NCBI GenBank assembly: GCA_964514665.1
Contig: CAZESH010000222.1
Coordinates: 1-7,462, forward strand
DNA length: 7,462 nt
From: CAZESH01 sp964514665
GTDB lineage: Bacteria > Bacillota > Bacilli > Paenibacillales > KCTC-25726
Direction: 5' to 3'
Shown here in pieces: positions 1-3,982 of this stretch. The notes beneath the pieces are model-generated. The model saw only the letters and a program-made list of their open reading frames with translations. It made no database searches and had not been told where the DNA came from. Every line of letters starts with the position of its first letter. The first letter of the stretch is position 1. The position numbers were made by a program, and so were the translations under genes.

Positions 1-73
1 CGGTAGTTCAGTTGGTTAGAATGCCAGCCTGTCACGCTGGAGGTCGAGGGTTCGAACCCCTTCCGGGTCGCCA
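1..73 (+). tRNA. tRNA-Asp (GTC), 5' end cut by the window edge
   Basis: Decodes aspartate codons GAC and GAU. The anticodon GTC lies at 31-33 between the arms CCAGC and GCTGG. The T arm (GAGGG / CCCTT around TTCGAAC) and the 3' acceptor strand CCGGGTC-G-CCA, with CCA encoded, are intact. Pairing the acceptor shows that about four 5' bases lie before the window. It is the first visible gene of a four-tRNA cluster transcribed rightward; the promoter is outside the window. Confidence 0.96.
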
Positions 74-92
74 ATTTTAATCTTTATGATTT

Positions 93-168
93 GCCCAGAT
101 AGCTCAGTCGGTAGAGCAGTGGACTGAAAATCCTCGTGTCGGTGGTTCGATTCCGCCTCTGGGCACCA
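93..168 (+). tRNA. tRNA-Phe (GAA)
   Basis: Decodes UUC and UUU. The acceptor GCCCAGA / TCTGGGC is perfectly paired, the discriminator is A (165) and CCA is encoded. The D arm is GCTC / GAGC and the T arm GGTGG / CCGCC. The anticodon GAA is at 126-128. One oddity: the anticodon stem GTGGA / TCCTC has a U-U opposition (T120 against the T of TCCTC), where GAGGA would pair fully. This tRNA is the expected ligand of the T-box leader of pheST in the same window: the anticodon matches the UUC specifier and the A-CCA end matches the UGGU bulge. Confidence 0.97.
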
Positions 169-209
169 AAGATTTTATGATGGTGTAGGGTTGTTGACAA
201 ACCATATAA

Positions 210-284
210 GCGGGTTTAACTCAGTGGTAGAGTGTCACCTTGCCAAGGTGAAAGTCGCGAGTTCGAATCTCGTAACCCGCTCCA
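210..284 (+). tRNA. tRNA-Gly (GCC)
   Basis: Decodes GGC and GGU. The acceptor GCGGGTT / AACCCGC is fully paired, with discriminator T (281) and encoded CCA. The anticodon GCC is at 242-244 in the loop TTGCCAA, held by TCACC / GGTGA. The D stem is ACTC / GAGT; the T stem is GCGAG / CTCGT with one wobble pair. It lies 41 bp after tRNA-Phe, most likely in the same operon. Confidence 0.97.
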
Positions 285-286
285 AA

Positions 287-309
287 ATGTGGGTATATTA
301 TACTCACAT
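287..309. repeat. 23-bp near-perfect palindrome between two tRNA-Gly genes
   Basis: The sequence from 287 to 309 reads ATGTG-G-GTATA-T-TATAC-T-CACAT. The arms are complementary except for one G-T opposition, around a single central base. It fills most of the 30-bp spacer between the two tRNA-Gly genes. In a polycistronic pre-tRNA it could form a short AU-rich hairpin. A role in processing is only a guess. Confidence 0.6.
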
Positions 310-314
310 AACCT

Positions 315-388
315 GCGGGTGTAGTTCAATGGTAGAACATCAGCCTTCCAAGCTGATTGCGTGGGTTCGATTCCCATCACCCGCTCCA
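315..388 (+). tRNA. tRNA-Gly (TCC)
   Basis: Decodes GGA and, by wobble, GGG. The acceptor GCGGGTG / CACCCGC is fully paired, with discriminator T (385) and encoded CCA. The anticodon TCC is at 347-349, held by TCAGC / GCTGA. The D stem is GTTC / GAAC and the T stem GTGGG / CCCAT. It is the last gene of the cluster and the second glycine isoacceptor in a row; a terminator follows 12 bp later. Confidence 0.97.
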
Positions 389-399
389 TACAAGATCAG

Positions 400-420
400 A
401 AACCTCCATGCGAGGTTTTT
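400..420 (+). terminator. Intrinsic terminator of the tRNA cluster
   Basis: A 7-bp stem AAACCTC / GAGGTTT (400-406 with 412-418) around the loop CATGC leads directly into a T-rich tail (416-420, then ATATTTTC). Placed just after the last tRNA, it fits the end of the tRNA transcript. Confidence 0.75.
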
Positions 421-498
421 ATATTTTCATGAGAAAACCAAAATGGCGGAGAATGTACGAATCCTGCACTGCGGCCTAAAGTATTTTTTCTAAAGGAT

Positions 499-516
499 GG
501 CCCCTAAGTTGGGGCC
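499..516 (-). terminator. GC-rich hairpin, possible terminator of the nuclease-like gene
   Basis: GGCCCC (499-504) and GGGGCC (511-516) form a perfect 6-bp stem around TAAGTT. It lies about 60 bp past the stop codon of the minus-strand gene at 577-1119. On the minus strand the stem is followed only by ATCCTTTAG, a poor U tract, so termination is uncertain; on the plus strand there is no T run. The rest of 425-560 shows no gene. Confidence 0.35.
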
Positions 517-551
517 CTTCGCCATGGTCTCTACAGTAGGTTATTTGTTGA

Positions 552-597
552 AAGCTTAAATCCGGATTGTGCGGACTCAGGATCCTTTATTTTCCGG
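552..597 (+). repeat. Dispersed repeat copy R1
   Basis: This stretch matches the R2/R3 region at 1352-1397 over about 45 bp with a handful of differences. Both run from an A-rich AGCT start through ATCCGG and TTGTGCGGAC to the TTATTT core. R1 is in the same orientation as R2 and R3 but on the other side of the minus-strand gene. It overlaps the last codons and the stop codon of that gene. Confidence 0.75.
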
Positions 598-1119
598 GCA
601 AAGAATGTAGGTGCGCGCTCGCTTTTGGCCGCTGGCAACAAATAGAAGTTGCATATCAACCAACCTATGCAGGATGCGTCTGGCATGATGGTCGCTTATC
701 CTCAGGTGATCAGCAAGCTCCAGCGGTGTAATCGGCCGCAGCAAGCGACGTGCAAAACGCATCGTCTCTGCCTCCAGCCATGATAACTGAGAAGCAACAT
801 CTATGGAAACAAATTTTCCGATGAAGGATAAAACGAGTTGTTGTGCGTGAGATCCGTATCCCTGAATTTCAATTCCTCCTTTCGCACCTCCCGGCATGTA
901 AGCAAGGTCCAGATAACGGTAACCATTATTGAAATCACGTACTTCCCATTCCGGGTATAAGTGGTCAAAATTTCCCGCAGCGGGAAACCAGACGGAGCGA
1001 AGAAATTCGACCGTTCCATGGCCCAGCCCCTTTTCAAGCCTTTCACGTCTTCTGTGATTGGTCTCTTCGGAAAGATTTGTTTCCATCCATTCCTCATATT
1101 TTTGTTCAAACCGCAACAA
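577..1119 (-). CDS. DUF559/Vsr-like endonuclease-related protein with C-terminal winged helix, probably lacking its catalytic core
   Basis: No gene name is assigned. A TTG start at 1119 is preferred: AGGGGGA lies 9 bp upstream and the protein then begins MLRFEQKYEEW, as I remember for related Paenibacillus proteins. An earlier TTG at 1200 would fall inside a leader hairpin. The product is about 180 residues. Residues 1-70 are a charged region ending in a motif with FDHLYPEWEV. Residues about 69-91 resemble the first half of a PD-(D/E)XK fold of the DUF559 type: YLDLAY (Asp71), then IEIQGYGSHA (Glu84, Gln86, His91). Relatives as I recall them have IEIDGYGPH followed by about 40 residues with R..L...GW.V.RFSYDD. 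Here His91-Ala92 passes straight into QQLVLSFIGKF, so that part seems deleted in frame. Residues about 117-173 look like a winged helix (ITPLELADHLRISDHHARRILHRL). The last residues come from repeat R1. DNA cleavage is unlikely; DNA binding is possible. The DNA is more AT-rich than pheST. Confidence 0.65.
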   Translation of the reverse strand: MLRFEQKYEEWMETNLSEETNHRRRERLEKGLGHGTVEFLRSVWFPAAGNFDHLYPEWEVRDFNNGYRYLDLAYMPGGAKGGIEIQGYGSHAQQLVLSFIGKFVSIDVASQLSWLEAETMRFARRLLRPITPLELADHLRISDHHARRILHRLVDMQLLFVASGQKRARTYILCPENKGS

Positions 1120-1159
1120 CTTGATCACTCCCCCTACTTTCCAACCTTTAAAGCTTTTG

Positions 1160-1228
1160 AAAATAAAAAGCCGCTTCGACACAACGCACCAAGTTTTCAA
1201 ACAGTGGTGTTGAATGCATCAAAGCGGC
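1160..1228 (-). promoter_or_regulatory. Long terminator-like hairpin in the leader of the nuclease-like gene (attenuator or small-RNA end)
   Basis: Read on the minus strand, GCCGCTTTGA (1228-1219) pairs with TCGAAGCGGC (1179-1170) over 10 bp with one G-U pair. Inside, CAACACCA pairs with TGGTGCGTTG with a 2-nt bulge. The stem runs directly into TTTTTATTTT (1169-1160). This is the form of an intrinsic terminator, yet it lies between a possible -10 (TATACT, complement of 1260-1265) and the start codon at 1119. It may attenuate the gene, end a short RNA of about 90 nt, or stop read-through from the HAD gene upstream. Confidence 0.6.
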
Positions 1229-1259
1229 GTGTTCTTCACGACCGACTTGTATGAAGTTT

Positions 1260-1289
1260 AGTATAACGCGAACGGATCCAATCAGCTAA
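1260..1289 (-). promoter_or_regulatory. Possible sigma-A promoter for the nuclease-like gene or a leader RNA
   Basis: On the minus strand TATACT (complement of 1260-1265) is a good -10. The best -35 is TTAGCT (1289-1284) with an 18-bp spacer, which is poor. Transcription would start near 1252 and enter the hairpin at 1228-1170. Confidence 0.35.
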
Positions 1290-1321
1290 TTGTTTTTGTG
1301 TAAAAAACGAAGGCAACGTGA

Positions 1322-1421
1322 GCGGACATAGGATTCGTTATTTTATATCAGAGAGCTAAAATCCGGGTTGTGCGGACACAGAATCCGTTATTTGCTGTAA
1401 ATCAGGTGAAATTTGATGATT
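1322..1421 (+). repeat. Repeat copies R2 and R3, direct, 50-bp period
   Basis: Two adjacent 50-bp units start at 1322 and 1372. Both begin GCGGACA, followed by a GATTC or AATCC element and GTTATTT (1337-1343 and 1387-1393, exactly 50 bp apart). The first 22 bp are well conserved and the rest of each unit has diverged. Together with R4-R6 they fill most of the interval between the nuclease-like gene and the HAD gene. I find no credible gene in 1229-1642: a long minus-strand reading frame exists, but it crosses units whose 50-bp length is not a multiple of three, so copies are read in different frames. Confidence 0.8.
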
Positions 1422-1426
1422 TGAAG

Positions 1427-1564
1427 CTAAATAAAGGATCCGGTGTCCGAAAATCGTCTGAAGAGAGAGAATATCTGCAAATAACGGATTCTGTGACCGG
1501 AAACCGGCAAAAGCAGGATGATATTTGCAAATAACGGAGTCCGTTTCTTGCTGATCGTGTCCGC
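1427..1564 (-). repeat. Repeat copies R4, R5 and R6, inverted relative to R2/R3, 50-bp period
   Basis: Three units run in the opposite direction. Their AAATAA(A/C)GG cores start at 1429, 1479 and 1529, an exact 50-bp spacing. Reverse-complemented cores are GGACACCGGATCC-TTTATTT (R4), GGTCACAGAATCC-GTTATTT (R5) and GGACTCC-GTTATTT (R6); a further GCGGAC lies beyond R6 (complement of 1559-1564). R4 mirrors R3 and R5 mirrors R2 about the same centre near 1411: paired positions in both pairs sum to 2822. A folded transcript could therefore form one long imperfect hairpin over about 1324-1498. Confidence 0.8.
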
Positions 1565-1607
1565 ATTTTACGAAATCAAGCATGGAATCCGGCAGCTCCC
1601 AGCGAAG

Positions 1608-1643
1608 CGGGTATGGCACGCCATTCCCGTCAGCGGGCTTTTT
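1608..1643 (+). terminator. Plus-strand terminator-like element at the 3' end of the HAD gene
   Basis: CGGGTATGG (1608-1616) pairs with CCATTCCCG (1621-1629) with one mismatch. CCCG (1626-1629) can instead pair with CGGG (1634-1637), which is followed by CTTTTT. The T run is on the plus strand, so it would stop transcripts coming out of the repeat array before they run antisense into the HAD gene. On the minus strand, just after the HAD stop, there is a hairpin but no U tract. Confidence 0.45.
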
Positions 1644-2455
1644 CATTTACCCGATTGCGAGTATTGAAAGATGAATTTCTCAATCACGTGCTTGACGCCC
1701 TGTTCATTGTTGGTGAGCGTGACGTAATCGGCAATTTCCTTCAGCGCCGGGATCGCATTGCCCATGGCTACGCCCAAGCCGGCCGTTTCGATCATGTCAT
1801 GATCGTTCCAGCTGTCCCCGATTGCGATCACCTGCTCCACGGTGCAGCCGTATTCTGCGGCGAGATGGCGCAGCGCGGTGCCCTTCGTACCCTGCGGATG
1901 CATGACCTCGAGGAAATTCGGCTTCGATTTGGTGATATGGGCCTCAGCTCCAAGCAGCTTTTCCAAATCGGGCTTCAATGCATCGAGCCGCTCGGGTTCG
2001 TCGATCACCAGCATTTTCATGGTTGGCATTTCCAGCAATTTGGCATAATCGGGTTCGACCCGGTAAGGGACGTTGGACATTTTCGAGTACATTTTGATCT
2101 TGTCGTTATCTTCGCGTGTATACAGCTTGTCATTTACATATAATTGCAGATGCAGTCCGTTTTGCTCCGCCCATTCCATGACACCCCCGGCAACATCGCG
2201 GGGGACGGTGCACTCGTAGTGCACTTTTTCGTCGATTACATTTTTGACGAGCGCACCCTGATAGGTGATGATCGGCACGTTCAGGCCGAGCTGAAGCGCG
2301 GTTTGCTTGGCGGAAGCGAACATTCTTCCTGTGGCCAGCGTAATGATGATTCCTTGCTCCGCCGCCGTCACCAGCGCTTGCTTTGTCTCTTCGGGCACCT
2401 TCAGCTCATCGTTCAACAGCGTGTCGTCGACATCGATGACCAGCATTTTATACAT
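1643..2455 (-). CDS. Cof-type HAD-IIB family hydrolase (sugar- or nucleotide-phosphate phosphatase-like)
   Basis: A soluble cytoplasmic phosphatase of the haloacid dehalogenase superfamily, class IIB. The start at 2455 is chosen because GGAG lies 8 bp upstream; an upstream ATG at 2479 lacks a good site. The product is 270 residues, normal for the family. Motif I is DVDDTL with the nucleophile Asp8 and acid/base Asp10. Motif II is LATGR with Thr42. Motif III is the Lys of GTKG, about Lys191. Motif IV is GDSWND at 213-218, which binds Mg2+. Residues about 80-185 form the variable cap domain that decides the substrate. Bacillus YkrA/YwpJ-type proteins are similar in layout. The substrate cannot be read from sequence. 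It is divergent from pheST and no gene follows it in an obvious operon. All catalytic residues are present. Confidence 0.93.
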   Translation of the reverse strand: MYKMLVIDVDDTLLNDELKVPEETKQALVTAAEQGIIITLATGRMFASAKQTALQLGLNVPIITYQGALVKNVIDEKVHYECTVPRDVAGGVMEWAEQNGLHLQLYVNDKLYTREDNDKIKMYSKMSNVPYRVEPDYAKLLEMPTMKMLVIDEPERLDALKPDLEKLLGAEAHITKSKPNFLEVMHPQGTKGTALRHLAAEYGCTVEQVIAIGDSWNDHDMIETAGLGVAMGNAIPALKEIADYVTLTNNEQGVKHVIEKFIFQYSQSGK

Positions 2456-2489
2456 CAGCTTCACTCCGATCCGTTGCATTTTCTCTAGA

Positions 2490-2524
2490 GATGCAGTATA
2501 AGTCCGCCGCTCGCGGCTTGCATC
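2490..2524. promoter_or_regulatory. Dyad between the divergent HAD and pheST promoters
   Basis: GATGCA (2490-2495) and TGCATC (2519-2524) form inverted arms, and inside them GCCGC-TC-GCGGC (2506-2517) is a perfect palindrome. TATACT on the minus strand (complement of 2495-2500) is a possible -10 for the HAD gene, though no good -35 is seen. The pheST -35 overlaps the right arm. It could be an operator or only a local hairpin. Confidence 0.35.
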
Positions 2525-2546
2525 CTTCCCAATAATCTCATATAAT
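2518..2546 (+). promoter_or_regulatory. Sigma-A promoter of the T-box-pheST transcript
   Basis: A perfect -10 TATAAT (2541-2546) follows a moderate -35 TTGCAT (2518-2523) after an ideal 17-bp spacer. The transcript would start near 2552, about 40 bases before the T-box stem I. Confidence 0.7.
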
Positions 2547-2591
2547 ATCCTATAAATCCATATATGAATACGAATGATCCGATAAAATGCG

Positions 2592-2872
2592 ATGACGGAG
2601 ACAAGTACACAGTGCTTCCTTACAGGGAGAAGACGCCGAAGATTGAGAGTGTCTTCAGGAATTCAGGCTGAGGAAATTCACTCCCGAGCAGTCCTTTGAA
2701 CGCGGCCGGAAGCAGGCGGCAAGTAGGGGGCACCGGAGGCGGTCCGTTATTCCGCAACAAGAGGGAGCCCGTATGCCGGCATGCCGTTTCAAGCGGCACA
2801 GCGTACCGGACGGCTCCAATTAGGGTGGTACCGCGGCTTCTCCGTCCCTTTCCGGGATGGAGAAGCCTTTTT
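2592..2872 (+). promoter_or_regulatory. T-box riboswitch (phenylalanine specific) of pheST
   Basis: This leader senses uncharged tRNA-Phe and lets transcription pass into pheST when phenylalanyl-tRNA is short. The base of stem I is GGAG (2597-2600) with CTCC (2681-2684). The specifier loop has the AGTA box (2604-2607) opposite GAA (2673-2675), with the specifier codon TTC (Phe) at 2677-2679 followed by a purine. The apical part of stem I contains GAAGAC / GTCTTC. The linker has a CCGTTATTCCGC element typical of these leaders. The T-box AGGGTGGTACCGCGG is at 2822-2836; its TGGT (2826-2829) is complementary to the ACCA end of tRNA-Phe. The terminator that competes with the antiterminator is listed separately. 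Confidence 0.95.
2835..2872 (+). terminator. T-box-controlled intrinsic terminator before pheS
   Basis: A 14-bp stem pairs 2835-2848 with 2854-2867, broken only by one G-U pair, around the loop TTTCC, and is followed by TTTTT (2868-2872). Its 5' arm begins in the CGCGG end of the T-box, so formation of the antiterminator and the terminator exclude each other. Confidence 0.95.
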
Positions 2873-2907
2873 GCATGCTTTTTCGGTAAATAAGGAGGAT
2901 GAGGCAA

Positions 2908-3942
2908 ATGAAAGAAAGGCTCGAAGCATTAAAGCTGGAGGCGTTGAAGGAGCTTGAGCGGATAAGCGGCAGTCAGGAGCTGAACGATTTCCGCGTCAAA
3001 TATTTGGGCAAAAAAGGCGCGCTGACCGAGATTTTGCGGGGCATGGGCGCACTAAGCGCCGAAGAGCGTCCGGTAATCGGGCAGCTGGCCAACGATGTCC
3101 GCGAAGCGATTGAAACGGTGATTGCGGACAAGCAGGAGCGTTTCCAAAAGGCCGCAGTGGAAGCGCGCCTGCGCGCGGAAACGATCGATGTGACGATGCC
3201 CGGTAGAAAGATGGCATTGGGCGCCGTGCATCCTTTGAACAGAGTCATTCAGGAGATCGAAGACATCTTCATCGGCATGGGTTACAAAGTGGCGGAAGGA
3301 CCCGAGGTGGAGTCCGATTACTATAATTTCGAAGCGCTCAATCTGCCCAAGGATCATCCTGCCAGAGACATGCAGGATTCCTTTTACATTACCGAGGATA
3401 TCCTGCTGCGCACGCAGACTTCGCCGGTGCAGATGCGCACGATGGAAGCGATGCAGGGGGAAGTCCCGGTCAAAATCATCTGTCCGGGCAAGGTATACCG
3501 GCGTGACGACGACGACGCAACCCACTCCTTTCAATTCATGCAGATCGAAGGGCTGGTCATTGACGAGAAGATTCGCATGAGCGATTTGAAAGGCACGCTG
3601 CAGCAGTTTGTCCATGAAATGTTCGGGGAACAAACGCAGATCAGATTGCGTCCGAGCTTCTTTCCGTTTACCGAGCCGAGCGCCGAGGTCGACGTGACCT
3701 GCGTGCACTGCGGCGGCAGCGGGTGCAGGGTGTGCAAGCACTCCGGATGGTTGGAAATCCTCGGTTCGGGCATGGTTCATCCGCGCGTGCTGGAAATGGG
3801 CGGCTACGATCCCGAGAAATACAGCGGCTTTGCTTTCGGCATGGGCGTGGAGCGGATCGCCATGCTGAAATACGGAATCGACGATATCCGTCATTATTAT
3901 ACGAACGATCTGCGTTTTCTCAAGCAATTTGTGAGCATGTAG
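2908..3942 (+). CDS. pheS: Phenylalanyl-tRNA synthetase alpha subunit
   Basis: Catalytic subunit of the cytoplasmic (alpha-beta)2 synthetase that charges tRNA-Phe with phenylalanine using ATP. The ATG at 2908 is chosen because AGGAGG (2893-2898) lies 9 bp before it; an in-frame ATG at 2899 abuts that site. The product is 344 residues, which I recall as the usual size in Bacillus. Residues 1-85 form the helical tRNA-binding arm. The class II catalytic domain follows: TSPVQMRTM at about 171, motif 2 in VYRRDDDDATHS at about 196 with FQFMQIEGLVID, PSFFPFTEPSAEVDV at about 249, and motif 3 in GFAFGMGVERIAMLKYGIDDIR at about 307-328. Four cysteines (265, 268, 273, 276) make a CxxC...CxxC knuckle seen in Bacillota PheS. 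It is controlled by the T-box upstream and co-transcribed with pheT, 40 bp downstream. Confidence 0.98.
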   Translation: MKERLEALKLEALKELERISGSQELNDFRVKYLGKKGALTEILRGMGALSAEERPVIGQLANDVREAIETVIADKQERFQKAAVEARLRAETIDVTMPGRKMALGAVHPLNRVIQEIEDIFIGMGYKVAEGPEVESDYYNFEALNLPKDHPARDMQDSFYITEDILLRTQTSPVQMRTMEAMQGEVPVKIICPGKVYRRDDDDATHSFQFMQIEGLVIDEKIRMSDLKGTLQQFVHEMFGEQTQIRLRPSFFPFTEPSAEVDVTCVHCGGSGCRVCKHSGWLEILGSGMVHPRVLEMGGYDPEKYSGFAFGMGVERIAMLKYGIDDIRHYYTNDLRFLKQFVSM

Positions 3943-3982
3943 CGGACGGCCAATTTTGAATTTTGAAAGGAAGTGACTTACC

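Noticed and set aside
194..222. TTGACA at 194-199 as a -35 of a promoter for tRNA-Gly(GCC)
   Set aside because: A -10 at normal spacing would lie inside the tRNA; the TATAAG at 205-210 is far too close.
191..493. A 100-codon plus-strand frame over the tRNA genes
   Set aside because: It spans two tRNA genes and a terminator, so it is a chance open frame.
577..1200. The longer reading of the nuclease-like protein from TTG at 1200
   Set aside because: The extra residues have no resemblance to the family and the codon lies in the loop of the leader hairpin; the TTG at 1119 has the ribosome binding site.
1322..1564. CRISPR array (short repeats at a constant 50-bp period)
   Set aside because: The repeats are imperfect, only two or three per orientation, the orientation flips in the middle, and no cas-like gene is seen.
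1356..1646. A 96-codon minus-strand reading frame over the repeat array
   Set aside because: It runs through repeat units whose 50-bp length changes frame from copy to copy, lacks a convincing ribosome binding site and overlaps the HAD stop region; most likely not a gene.
2703..2760. CCGTTATT at about 2743-2750 as another copy of the dispersed repeat
   Set aside because: The match is short and this stretch is explained by the conserved linker region of the T-box leader.
3052..3927. Long minus-strand frames opposite pheS and pheT (also 4274-5356 and 5417-6037)
   Set aside because: They are antisense to well-supported genes, carry His/Arg-rich composition typical of reversed coding sequence and have no family motifs.
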